Assembly: GCA_019614645.1 (NCBI GenBank)
Contig: JABWDB010000019.1
Location: forward strand, 5,192,501-5,256,500
Direction: 5' to 3'
DNA length: 64,000 nucleotides
Source: Stratiolaelaps scimitus
Taxonomy: Eukaryota; Arthropoda; Arachnida; Mesostigmata; Laelapidae
Position 1 is the stretch's first letter; each line of letters begins with the position of its first letter. Below the pieces are notes generated by a model, which saw only the letters and a list, made by a program, of their open reading frames with translations, was not told the DNA's origin and made no database searches. Positions 37,495 to 48,121 of the stretch are shown piece by piece. A program made the position numbers and the translations under genes.

Positions 37495-38041
37495 ATGTTC
37501 GCTGTATGTGTTAGTTGGTCATGTTACATTGACTATTTCCATACTGCGTGATGATATTATACTCACTTGTATACTTCCTCAAGCAGGACAAGCTCCACGG
37601 ATTAACTCTATACTATGTTTATTGTTCTTGTTGATACTTGTTGATTTACAGAAGCTCGCCGTTGTTGCCCTCGCCGTGGCCGGAGCCCACGCTGGAGCTA
37701 TTGCCGCTGCCCCCGCCTACGGCCTCGGATATGGCCATGCTGCTGTCGCCGCCCCCGCTTATGGTCTTGGATACGGTCACGCCGCTGTAGCTGCCCCCGC
37801 CTACGGTCTCGGATACGGCCATGCTGCCGTCGCCGCCCCTGTCGGCATCGCTAAGGTTGCCCACGCCCCCGTGGTCTCTTCGTACTCGACCGTTACCAAG
37901 CACGTGGCTCATGCCCCTGTCGCCGTTGCTAAGGTCGCCCACGCTGCCCCCGTGGCCGTTGCCGCCCCCGCCTACGGATACCACGGCGCTGCTATCGCCG
38001 CCCCCGTTGCTGCCTACGGCCACGGATACGGACACTACTAA
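37495..38041 (+). CDS. Array cuticle protein 3 (type 3)
   Basis: Exons are 37495-37503 and 37652-38041. The 148-base intron is that of the 34.1 kb gene plus a 10-base tandem duplication (TTGTTGATAC) near its 3' end. The protein is 132 residues with the consensus array sequence, including AAIAAPVAAYGHG and the end YGHGYGHY. The poly(A) signal AATAAA is at 38182-38187. The 3' UTR is extended by an insertion of about 80 bases between the shared CACTCTGTGATCTG and CTGTGATCTGTATAAATAAA motifs. This and the 34.1 kb gene are the most recent duplicates of the cluster by promoter and intron identity. Confidence 0.92.
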
Positions 38042-38187
38042 GCTGTCCGTCCATACAACTTGTTATGGAGAATGAGACACTCTGTGATCTGCATGAATAT
38101 CTGTACCGGTACGGCAAGGCTCTATAACTGAACTACCTGGTTATTAAACCTGCTGCAAAAAAATAATCTGTGATCTGTATAAATAAA

Positions 38188-40185
38188 TGTAATGAGATGA
38201 TGTCCGTTGTCTGAATATCGAATGTTGATCATCTTTTTAGTCAATGGTAAAGGCAAATCGTATGGGTGAGATATGGTACAAACCCCATAGAATTATTACT
38301 CATTCGAGGTATGACGACGACGTCGCATGTATTTCTTTTGTATCTTGTCTACTTGACCACTGCACTGTGGCAACATCCATGCCAGCATCTTATGACCCTT
38401 CAACAATAGTTCTCTTCCTCACTTTAGACATATCATTAATTTGATCATAGACGCCTCACAGCTCGGGATGCCACATCACGTACCGTTAACCGATCTGTTT
38501 TAATAGACGTTGTCTAACGAACTATCCTCGATGATCGTTTGACTGCTGAATAAGCTGATTCAGTGATTGCCTGTCTGAGATTGTCTTGCCACCGACTGCG
38601 AGCGAATGGCGGGAATCTCTTATCTGTAGGAGTAATATGACAGCGATAGTAACATATCGCGAAGAGGCCAATTTAACTTTCATATACCATATGGGAAATG
38701 ATGTGAAGATCGCCATAGGCAACAGGCGTTAATAAAATACAATCATAGGACAGTTATAGCAATCTCGTAATAGAACCTACATATTGTGAAATAATACAAG
38801 CGATCTCGTAACACAAGCAGTATGTTTAACAGATTTCGTCACCATCATACCCCATATGCGTGTTACATATAAACAGAGCAAATCGTAAAAATGTCTTAGA
38901 AAGGGTAGCAAATATACACTGAAAGTGAGACATTGTTGTGATAAGCATTCGATTTGGTGTACAGTTGACGTAGCAAGAAAAAAATCTCTACTCATCTGGG
39001 CTTTAGGCGATAGGTGTGCGAAGAGCCAGAGATCACATATTGTTTATTTTGGTCCCGCCTCGTCTCTCGTGTTCGCTTACATCCATATGATCCTACGGTC
39101 GTTGTCGGCTGAGGCAGACCAGTCAACAGTGGATGCAACACAGAAGGCTTTTGGCCCGCTGCGGAAGATCGAGCTGTATTTTTAGATCACCCTGTGAACG
39201 CACGTTCTAAGCTGTGTTTGCTCAATCCGCAAATAGTTACAACTTTCTCTCTATGCATCATCCTGTATACCCCCGGCGTAGTGCCCCGATCAAACTGATG
39301 CTATCAATATTATATACGATTCCAATGTTGCGCGTTTCGAATCCGATATATGTTGCTCGATTCGCCGATAGTTCACGCTAGTATTATAGTTGCCGCATAC
39401 GGCTTGTCCATATATACGAGTTCGAGGAAGAGGCAGACAAAGAAAAATATCAGCCAGAATCCACCATTGAAAACACAGGCCAAAGGAGAAAACGGATATA
39501 TCATAATAATCTAGATTGAAAAAGAGCCCCCCTCGCCCCCCCCCACCGCTGATCTATTATCCGCGATTTATTAAACCAATCACCTCCCTCCAAATGACCA
39601 TCACGTTCACAGGTAGCTTCGAAAGGTTGACCGGTAAAAATGCTGCTCTTCGCTACGTAATTCCGTAATGCCAGGTTGAAATAGCTCAATAAGCGAATAT
39701 GGCCAATCTAACCCCTGATCCTCCATTGCTCGTTCACACTGCGAATTTCAATGTCAATATATTCTGCCATCGATTTCCCGGAATAACTAACACGATAATT
39801 ACTATGATGATGATGCGCCTGGTAGATGGGCGTGTCCACGCCATTGACTGGCCGTTGCTGCTGCTGCTGCTGCTGCCTAGATGAATCGTCGGACGGTGTC
39901 TGTGCATATTAATTCATTTCCGGCGTCAGCGAACAGCACGAAGATCATTAAAATAGCCTCTCATGTCGGCACGCAGACCGGCCGGGCAGGAGGGGTGTTT
40001 CATATATAATACAAATCTTCTGTATCCGGCGGCGAAGTCTAGCAATTCGGTTACACGATGCGCCTTCTACGGCACGGGCAGGTGTAGCTCGCCAGAGAGA
40101 GAGAGAGAGAGAGAGCAGCACATCAGGGATCACCCTCACCTGATGGGGTCGTGAGGGGTGAGCGATCAGTTTGGCACTGATCAGC
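38188..40185. other. Intergenic, no gene seen
   Basis: No supported coding sequence. A short C-rich run is near 39530-39545, a CTG-type tract at about 39855-39875, and (GA)n at 40093-40115 shortly upstream of the next promoter. Confidence 0.4.
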
Positions 40186-40220
40186 TATAAAAGTTGGCCA
40201 CTGAAATATGCAGTATCAGT
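40186..40220 (+). promoter_or_regulatory. Core promoter of cuticle gene at 40.3 kb
   Basis: TATAAAA is at 40186-40192 and TCAGT at 40216-40220. The sequence is otherwise unlike the promoters of the flanking array genes, and the TGACCT box is absent at the equivalent position. Confidence 0.8.
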
Positions 40221-40258
40221 TGTTTTCTCACACGCAACCGTCAACAATCAAATCAACA

Positions 40259-40842
40259 ATGTTCGCTGTACGTATTACGATAACATAGACGATTCGTCCG
40301 CGTTCCTGTATTCTCTCTGTTATAGACTCTGTTGGTGACTTTTGAACCGGTGATACGTCCACGAGACGGATACCCTCATATAATAGGAGATTGAAAACCG
40401 CAGATAGTAATCATTACTGATACAAATTAATTGAAATAATACCACCTTGCAGAAGCTCGCCGTTGTTGCCCTCGCCGTGGCCGGAGCCCACGCTGGAGCT
40501 ATTGCCGCTGCCCCCGCCTACGGCCTCGGATACGGCCATGCTGCAGTCGCCGCCCCCGCTTATGGTCTTGGATACGGCCACGCCGCTGTAGCTGCCCCCG
40601 CCTACGGTCTTGGATACGGCCATGCTGCCGTCGCCGCCCCTGTCGGCATCGCTAAGGTTGCCCACGCCCCCGTTGTCTCTTCGTACTCGACTGTTACCAA
40701 ACACGTGGCTCATGCCCCTGTCGCCGTTGCTAAGGTCGCCCACGCTGCCCCCGTGGCCGTTGCCGCCCCCGCCTACGGATACCACGGCGCTGCTATCGCC
40801 GCCCCCGTTGCTGCCTACGGCCACGGATACGGACACTACTAA
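40259..40842 (+). CDS. Array cuticle protein 4 (type 3)
   Basis: Exons are 40259-40267 and 40453-40842, with a 185-base intron (GTACGT ... CTTGCAG) that has no visible similarity to the introns at 34.1, 37.5 or 43.8 kb. Exon 2 is nevertheless almost the same as theirs and gives the 132-residue consensus protein. The 3' UTR also joins the shared type (CTGTCCGTCCATACA ... CTGTGATCTGTATAAATAAA), with AATAAA at 40903-40908. The boundary of similarity falls at the intron/exon 2 junction, which suggests that the coding exon and 3' UTR were copied in from a neighbour. Structural cuticle protein. Confidence 0.92.
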
Positions 40843-40908
40843 GCTGTCCGTCCATACACCTTGATATGAAGGGAGAAAGGGAAACACTCTGTGATCTGTA
40901 TAAATAAA

Positions 40909-41421
40909 CATGTGTACTTAGGAGGATATGGCAAATTCGACGAGTCTTTAATCAAGCTCATAACTGAACTCTATGAGAGCGCTTTACATGAGGTATGACT
41001 AACTCGGTGCACTGCTCAAAAACTAAAATTTACCCATCACGCTACACGGCTGGTGGTTGGCGAAAACGTTGCAAGACGTTTAACATCGAGCAAATTTATT
41101 TCGTGCCTGTTGGAAGCTTGCGCCGTGAACGCAAATACGAGAACCTTGGCTTTGTGAATTTTTTTATTCAACCGAATTTCTCACTAGGGGTCCGGAAAGT
41201 TCATTCGTATCTGTTTATCCCCACCGTACCGTCGATTACGAGATTTCATCGTATAGGGCAGAATGCTAAGTTCCATCACTCTGATGGACTCTGGTTCATT
41301 TCTACCTATCGGACTACCTACGTTTCGACCGCAGCCCTCCCTGTCGGACCGCACATGGCCCTCTTGGGTGGTCCAGGTATAAAAGCTTCATGTGTCTATA
41401 TATATTGACAATATGTGTTTC
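40909..41421. other. Intergenic with an orphan TATA box
   Basis: The 3' flank resembles other array flanks (GACTAACTCGGTGCACTGCT, then CAAAAACTAAAATTT). TATAAAA at 41379-41385 has promoter-like spacing to an ATG at 41412, but no TCAGT and no cuticle exon follows. It may be a relic promoter. Confidence 0.35.
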
Positions 41422-41941
41422 TTAGTCTACTCTTATCCTCCTGCTGTCGGCTGTTCCATGTTGGATTGATTGATTCGTCGGCCTTCGTCGACCTATATCA
41501 TCATTTTTCCTTATGGCGCCGGTGGAAAATTTCCGAAGGGCATCCCAGCCGGTTTGCGATTCCAGCATCACCGGAACAAGCTTGTCCAGACGTGGGAAGG
41601 GCTTATTCAGTTCGTGCGCAATCTCAGTTCTTCTTCTCAGTGCTCGCTTCAATATCGTGGCGGACACACTGTCGATCTCTCTGGCCGGCCACATCAAGCA
41701 AATAGGTGACTCGGCTTCCTTGATCCTGAATAAATATGACCTTAATGGAGCATGTCCCGTTATGAAGTGTGTCACCTCTCCGGGACAAGCTCTGCGTGTT
41801 TTCTGGAGGCCTACTTATGGACATCCTCGATGAGCAGTCTTGGGAGTTCCCCAATGTTCCCGGCGTTTGGCGACTACCTTCGTTGCTGGCTTCGTGAATT
41901 TGAAATGTCGAACAAACCCCAATGCCCCATTGACTGCCCAA
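41422..41941 (-). mobile_element. Non-LTR retrotransposon C-terminal fragment
   Basis: The minus-strand frame from 41775 reads THFITGHAPLRSYLFRIKEA, then SPICLMWPA, and later PRLDKLVPVML and TGWDALRKF. This follows the order of R1-like C-termini (LTGHG.FRSYL.R, zinc knuckle, LV..ML.S...W). The second Cys and the His of the knuckle are replaced, so it is decayed. Upstream, another minus frame (to 41941) holds more of the element out of phase. Confidence 0.68.
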
Positions 41942-42617
41942 AAGGGACGAGTTTGAACAGTTTGTGGCAGAAACAATCCACCGTTAGTGTTTAAGATATA
42001 TCCAGTTCAACAAATTTCAACACCACCTCAAGTCTGCTTATCGACAAATCCAGGAAAGCGGATTCTACGAGTGAATCTCGCGACTGACAATTTGCGGTCA
42101 GTCATACCAGGTCGGTCGATCAATATAACACCACGATTATATATATTACTGTGAACTCTTAAATGGGCTAATTGTAACTAACGGGCCACTTTCAGAGTAC
42201 GGTAACTTGCAGTCATATGCCACAGTGCTATGAGAGCCACCGATCTTTGCTAAGATATCGCTTACCAGTAGCTACGATATAGGCTACGATTCGCCGTCAG
42301 AGATGAAGAAACAAGTGGTCCTGATGAAGCTCAACTCGGTGATGAGCATAGCACCATTACCTTGGTCATGTTGTCACTTGAAGGCAGAACATGTATGTAG
42401 TTCACTGCGTTCAGTTTGTGCTGAAGTCTTACGAATTTCAATGAAGTCGAATTGAGTCTGTTGTAACTTTGCACACGATGACTTCTCGATAAGTCGGCAT
42501 CCTGATGGCCTTTCTCATGACGGGGACTTATTGTAACACTGTCTCCTTCAATGACCCTTTCAAATGAAGCTATGCTGCCTAACACCAATACAAAGCCTTA
42601 CTTGCAATTCCGAGGCT
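41942..42617. other. Intergenic, array-unit remnant
   Basis: The start (GTGTTTAAGATATATCCAG ... CACCTCAAGTCTGC) resembles 33165-33240 and 36870-36930. No gene is seen. Confidence 0.4.
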
Positions 42618-42862
42618 CTTTTTTGTTAAGAGGTTTAAGGTAACTCCTGCATGGACACCAGGCCTCACACTAAGGTATTTGCCTGGTAGTGTCAGACTCT
42701 TACTGACTAAACCCAGAACCGATTTTGACCTGGGAGATTAATAATCACGGAGATTAGACATTCCAATCTCCGTGAAAATGGGCCGATCCAGTGCAGGGGG
42801 GTTGAAGTGGATGACAAAACGCCTCTGTCTGCTAAAACCACCATCCTCTGCTGAGAGTGTAT
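42618..42862. repeat. Structured dispersed repeat (copy 2, longer)
   Basis: It starts with the T-run and GTTAAGAGG and carries GTGTCAGACTCTTACTGACT, then AAACCCAGAACCGAT as at 28.9 kb. In place of the first long hairpin it has ACACTA ... TAGTGT arms. It then continues with GACATTCCAATCTCCGTGAA ... GCTAAAACCA ... CTGCTGAGAGTGTA, which matches 30.12-30.22 kb. It links the two partial repeats into one family. Confidence 0.65.
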
Positions 42863-43587
42863 GGTAAATATAAAAAGAGAGTCCATGAGTCCATGCTCTC
42901 ACTGGCTATTCCGTATTGACCAATCATGCTATTCATTGTATGATACAACAAATATCTAATAACCTAAAATACAGACATAAATATCCATGCCCAACCGGAG
43001 CTTTGGTATTTTCCCTACCTTGATGCTCCCACCTGTTACCTTACCCCCACTTGTATATATATATATACAATGTATTCAAGCCCACAGCATGTCCACGTTG
43101 TGACGTGTGTGCTGCTCGATATTCTGACTACTGATAAAAAATGTGCATGTTTACCTGCTACGTTCCTCGTGGTCAACTGAACCCGCTAGCATATTATACA
43201 TTGCTCACTTCAACAGCCAGCGCGACGCCACTTGCCATTTAAGTGTAAACAACCTCCATCCGATTTGTTCAAGTACAACCTTTAATTTAGCACCCCGTAT
43301 ACAATCGTTTCCTCTTGGCCTGGTAGTTTTAGTGAAATGTTAACCTGTTTGTTTTATCTGAGTCGAGTTTCTTCCCGTCCTCTGTGCTGTTGGAATTCAT
43401 AGTTACGACATTACACTCTCCTCACCACTCTTAGTGTTTTATTTAGTTTGGACAAACCGCACACCCTGTACTACACCAGACCATACGAATGAGTTAGCAG
43501 GATGAATTTATAAACCGTTCGTCATCAGCCGAATGCTGCCCGAATCCGTTTCCGGCTTGAAGCAACAGTGGGGCGACGTTGAGTGGA
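42863..43587. other. Intergenic, no gene seen
   Basis: Contains a short (TA)n tract at 43055-43068. The last 100 bases resemble the region upstream of the 34.1 kb promoter. Confidence 0.4.
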
Positions 43588-43588
43588 G

Positions 43589-43782
43589 TAACGTTCATTC
43601 GATTTTGACCTGTGCGGATTTTCTGTTACATCTTGACGCCGCCATCTGCTCCCTCACCGGTTAGCCCGTGTACGCGCTGGGAAAGAAGCTCACATGGTGG
43701 GTGCAGACCGGTCGCGTCACTTACCAGACCCTTGAGGGACTGAAGGGGGTATAAATGATCGCCACGAATCTTCATAGTCAGT
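43589..43782 (+). promoter_or_regulatory. Promoter of cuticle gene at 43.8 kb with conserved upstream box
   Basis: The box starts TAACGTTCATTCGATTTTGA, with TGACCT at 43606-43611. TATAAAT is at 43750-43756 (161 bases from the box start) and TCAGT at 43778-43782. The proximal part (GTGGGTGCAGACCGG, then CGTCACTTACCAGACCCTTG) defines a subclass shared with the 46.3 and, less closely, the 49.5 kb genes. Confidence 0.75.
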
Positions 43783-43811
43783 CAACTTTCAGACTACGAC
43801 TTCAATTCATC

Positions 43812-44336
43812 ATGTTCGCTGTATGTATGGCCAACAGCTTTTTATATTGACCCTATACATCTTGTGCTCAGTAGTCCCTCAAGTTCTCATCTACGGATAA
43901 ACCATATAGAAGTTGTACTATATTTATTGTTGTTGTTGATTTACAGAAGCTCGCCGTTGTTGCCCTCGCTGTGGCCGGAGCCCACGCTGGAGCTATTGCC
44001 GCTGCCCCCGCCTACGGCCTCGGATACGGCCATGCTGCTGTCGCCGCCCCCGCTTATGGTCTTGGATACGGCCACGCCGCTGTAGCTGCCCCCGCCTACG
44101 GTCTTGGATACGGCCATGCTGCTGTCGCCGCCCCTGTCGGCATCGCTAAGGTTGCCCACGCCCCCGTGGTCTCTTCATACTCGACTGTTACCAAGCACGT
44201 GGCTCATGCCCCTGTCGCCGTTGCTAAGGTCGCCCACGCTGCCCCCGTGGCCGTTGCCGCCCCCGCCTACGGATACCACGGCGCTGCTATCGCCGCCCCC
44301 GTTGCTGCCTACGGCCACGGATACGGACACTACTAA
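43812..44336 (+). CDS. Array cuticle protein 5 (type 3)
   Basis: Exons are 43812-43820 and 43947-44336, with a 126-base intron ending GTTGTTGTTGATTTACAG. The protein is 132 residues and matches the array consensus: signal peptide 1-17, three AYGLGYGHAAVAAP repeats, the SSYSTVTKHV motif, and the YGHGYGHY end. The 3' UTR has an expanded (GA)n tract at 44362-44389 in place of the short GAGAAAGAGA seen in its paralogs. AATAAA is at 44407-44412. Intron and promoter group it with the 46.3 and 49.5 kb genes. Confidence 0.92.
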
Positions 44337-44412
44337 GCTGTCCATCCATACAACTTGATATGGAGAGAGAGAGAGAGAGAGAGAGAGACACTCTGTGATC
44401 TGTATAAATAAA

Positions 44413-46087
44413 CATGTGTACTTCGGAAAATATGACTAACTCGACTCGTCTTAATCAAGTTTGTAGCTGAATGGAACCTAGAAGCTAACTACGAGGCACG
44501 ACGAACTGAAAAACATACACAAAAACGAAAATTTATGGATAAGCTTGCATGGCATTGCCTCCCATGAGAATTGCAACTCGTGCAGTATCTAAAAAAAATT
44601 AAAAATTGTGCACTTTTAAGGTCACGTCCACTACAAGTAACATTCATCCGGCCATTTCCATTTCTGAGTAACACAGCGATTTTGAAGTTCGTCTCAATTT
44701 ATAAGCAAGGTAGATTTTTTGGCACCCAATTCGCACTGGTACCTATTAGAAAAAAATCAAGAATGTAATGGCCCGTAAACAATTTCTCAAAAATTACACA
44801 AACGGGGTTTAGTGTTTTTCTGTTCTTTGCAAAATGAAGTGGGATCTAGCCAGGTGTCAGACAGCACGCTGTTGTTAATTATTTGATTTTATATATGATG
44901 TTTTCATTTGTGGAGAACGTACGGTCTGTGCAACAAGTGCACATGGGAAGAAAATTTCAGAAGCGTTTGCTTCGTGGGTGTGGTCATTGATCGCTGCCCC
45001 GATTATTTAGTTCTTTAGTTGGCCGTATACGAACAACAACTTGGCGTCACTGGAGTTGCACTCCGCGAAGCATTTTCGAAAATCCATAGCCTTTTGCAAT
45101 TGGGCTTCGACAGTATTATCTAATCGTCAACTATAATAATCTCCCATTGGCTATTCCAACTTGCCTATGTAGCTATTCAGTGTATTATGGTAAATATTTT
45201 TGCCCCCGCTTAGGTGAAGATTGTTTGGTGTATTAGTGGAAACTGCAGTTTTTCTATGCTTCTCTGTATGTCTCGGCCCGGAAATAACAGGTCCAAAATC
45301 CCAGGTGACACTGACGTTATAACTGCAACCTTAATATGCGCTGCTTGCGGGCGCATAAACACTTTACCTATATTGAACAATATCAATGACGGATCTTTCC
45401 AAGTAGAGTGATACCATCTGATAAAATCACGCGAGGACGTAAAAAAGTGGATATTAATAATAAGAAAAATAATCATATACAATATAGTGAACGAAATAAC
45501 GTGGCCGTAGATGATATCAACTGCGCAATTTACGTCTTTTCGAGGGACATCGGGGAAAGTTATAATAGACCAAATTCAGGAATACTGTGTGAGAATAAGC
45601 CATATGTTATGTTATGCGGATATCGGGGACGGGAACTTGCACCCTCCTTGCAGAAAAAGTACCCCGAAATATCGAAGTTCCTTGCTTCGTGAATCCTCTC
45701 AAGTCGTTACTATGATCTTCGTTACAATTATAGGCCGCTGTGTACTCATAGAGCAGCTACGTTTCGATGAAATTTGGGCTTTTTCGTTTAAGCCAATTGA
45801 AACTCCTCCCCGTCTTCTTTTTGCATCGAATTCCCTTGTTGAAAGTAGCCAAATTAATCATCCTCGCTATACCTTTAGGGTGTACGAATCCGGCAAGCGG
45901 ATACTAAACGATGTGAATGAACCAACAGAACTAATTCTTATAAGCGGTATACATTTAATGTTTTCGGACTGATTCTCAGCTAACATTGAACGTCCGCGGT
46001 ATTGTTTTTGCGTAACCACGTATACAGCTACCAAATATACAAACTGCGAATTTCCCGGCCACGCCAACAGTGGTGAGTCGGAGTTTA
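44413..46087. other. Intergenic with duplicated flank pieces
   Basis: The first 400 bases are a diverged version of the 3' flank of the 34.1 kb and 46.3 kb genes. Open frames of 94 and 153 codons at 45408-45972 have no recognisable domain, overlap each other, and lie partly in array-unit sequence (45510-45560 resembles 33470-33560). A diverged GGCTGA-type repeat is at 45958-45995. Confidence 0.4.
45958..45995. repeat. Short hairpin repeat (copy 3, diverged)
   Basis: TTTTCGGACTGATTCTCAGC then TAACATTGAACGTCCG corresponds to copies at 24.3 and 25.6 kb. The arms (GACTGA and TCAGCT) now have one mismatch. Confidence 0.5.
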
Positions 46088-46088
46088 G

Positions 46089-46285
46089 TAACGTTAATTC
46101 GATTTTGACCTGCGAGGATTTTCTGTGACATCTTTACAGCCGCTATCTGCGCCCTCACTATGTAATCGCTGTGTACACGCTGGGAAAGGCGCTCACATGG
46201 TGGGTGCAGACCGGTCGCGTCACTTACCAGACCCTTGAGGGCGTGAAGGGGGTATAAATGATCGCCACAAATCTTCATAGTCAGT
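46089..46285 (+). promoter_or_regulatory. Promoter of cuticle gene at 46.3 kb with conserved upstream box
   Basis: The box starts TAACGTTAATTCGATTTTGA; TGACCT is at 46106-46111, TATAAAT at 46253-46259 (164 bases from the box start), and TCAGT at 46281-46285. It is nearly identical to the 43.8 kb promoter from the TGGGTGCAGACCGG motif onward. Confidence 0.75.
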
Positions 46286-46314
46286 CAACTTTCAGACTAC
46301 GACTTCAGTTCATC

Positions 46315-46838
46315 ATGTTCGCTGTATGTATTGCAACAGCATTTTACATTGACCCTATACATCTTGTGTTCAGTAGTCCCTCAAGTTCTCATCTACGGAT
46401 AAATCATATAGAAGGTGCACTATATTTATTGTTGTTGTTGATTTACAGAAGCTCGCCGTTGTTGCCCTCGCCGTGGCCGGAGCCCACGCTGGAGCTATTG
46501 CCGCTGCCCCCGCCTACGGCCTCGGATATGGCCATGCTGCTGTCGCCGCCCCCTCTTATGGTCTTGGATACGGCCACGCCGCTGTAGCTGCCCCCGCCTA
46601 CGGTCTTGGATACGGCCATGCTGCTGTCGCCGCCCCTGTCGGCATCGCTAAGGTTGCCCACGCCCCCGTTGTCTCTTCGTACTCGACCGTGACCAAGCAC
46701 GTGGCTCATGCCCCTGTCGCCGTTGCTAAGGTCGCCCACGCTGCCCCCGTGGCCGTTGCCGCCCCCGCCTACGGATACCACGGCGCTGCTCTCGCCGCCC
46801 CCGTTGCCGCCTACGGCCACGGATACGGACACTACTAA
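46315..46838 (+). CDS. Array cuticle protein 6 (type 3)
   Basis: Exons are 46315-46323 and 46449-46838, with a 125-base intron (GTATGT ... TTTACAG). The protein is 132 residues. Compared with the consensus it has Ala to Ser at the start of the second repeat (APSYGLGYG) and AALAAP rather than AAIAAP near the end, the latter shared with the 34.1 and 49.5 kb genes. The 3' UTR begins AGTTGTCCGTCC, shared with the 49.5 kb gene. AATAAA is at 46893-46898. The downstream flank is almost identical to that of the 34.1 kb gene although the promoter belongs to the other subclass. Confidence 0.92.
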
Positions 46839-46898
46839 GTTGTCCGTCCATACAACTTGTTATGGAGAAAGAGACACTCTGTGATCTGTATAAATAAA

Positions 46899-47878
46899 CA
46901 TGTGTACTTCGGAGGATATGGCTAACTCGACTCGTTTTCAATCAATTGTGTAGCTGAATTGCATGAGGAAGCTATACAAGAGGTAGGACGAACTGAGAAA
47001 CATGCACAAAATCTAAAATTGACGGATAGAGTGGCATGATATTCGCTCCCACGAGAGCTGCAACTCGTTCAATATCGAACAAATCGTTTCGGATGTAATT
47101 TTAAGGTCACGTTCGTTACAAGTAACAAGATCGTCCAAATGTTCGATTTGAGCGATGCATCTAAAACAATTGGCGGCCTGCTTAGACTTTTGGCATCCAA
47201 TCCGCACTGGTGCCTTTCGGAAACTTATTCCGAGAATGTAAATCCAGAAACATTGGCTTGGTGAACTTAGAAATTCGGATCTGTTTGTCAATCCAACATG
47301 CACGGAACCGAAGTTGTTGGATTTGCATTTAACGTCCACAAAGGTGAACCTGCAGTCAAGTCTAAAACATCTTCATTACTGTTCACCATGCAATATAATC
47401 TAAGTATAATAAATAAATATCACAGCTTCTTGTCAAGGCAACATAAACTCTCTGGTTTAGGTTTATTTTAGACGAGTCTGGTCTCAGTCGAGACACTTGA
47501 TGTTGTTTTTTTTAAAGGGGAGGTCTCCGTACCTCTCAACGAGAGGGCGGCTTGGGGAGATCAATACTATGTACGTTCAATCAATACTCTGTTTTACGAT
47601 CAAATATCTGCCAATTGTATCGCGAAATATCGATGTTGATTTAGCTATTTGGTTATAATTCAGGGTAAAATCGAAGTCATCAAGCATTTCAACCTGAAGG
47701 TCCGTTGTGGAGGTATTAATTACTGGTGGCAGCTTAGCATCGAGCCTCAATTCAGGGTGTTTCGTCCTTGATTCAGAGTACTGCTGATTTGGTTATTGAT
47801 ATTCTTAATTTTCATTCAGTAATAGTATAATTATATTCTATATTAGCATCTAAATATATTTATTCAAACATACAGTAG
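46899..47878. other. Intergenic; shared flank and T-rich repeat piece
   Basis: 46989-47160 duplicates 34801-34975. A T-run and AAAGGGGAGGTCTCC piece near 47504-47560 recalls the T-run/GAGGAG repeats at 30.08 and 33.0 kb. No gene is seen. Confidence 0.45.
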
Positions 47879-48121
47879 TTAGGAATTATTTCTAGGGATT
47901 ATGGGGGGTGAGGGGGCTGAGGTCGACAATGTCCTGAGGAAGGCGATGGAATTGCCCCTCTGCACAGCGAGGGACAGGCGTTGCAGAAGGAAAGAACCTG
48001 CGCGCTTGTCCCCGGTGGCGCGGATCAACCTATGGTAGACCCCTTCGAGGAAGTTCGCAGTGAGAGGGCCGTGCCCGCCCAAGGTCTCAAAAGCAAGGCA
48101 TCTTGTTTTTGGTTGGCTCAC
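47879..48121 (-). pseudogene. Retroelement-like coding remnant (copy 2)
   Basis: The minus frame contains ETLGGHGPLTANFLEGVYHR, then LIRATGDKRAGSFLLQRLSL and AVQRGNSIAFLRTL. It is the better-preserved partner of the + strand remnant at 20576. On the minus strand an AATAAA follows the stop within about 25 bases, as expected at the 3' end of an element. I infer a non-LTR or other retroelement C-terminus; no catalytic motif is included. Confidence 0.5.
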
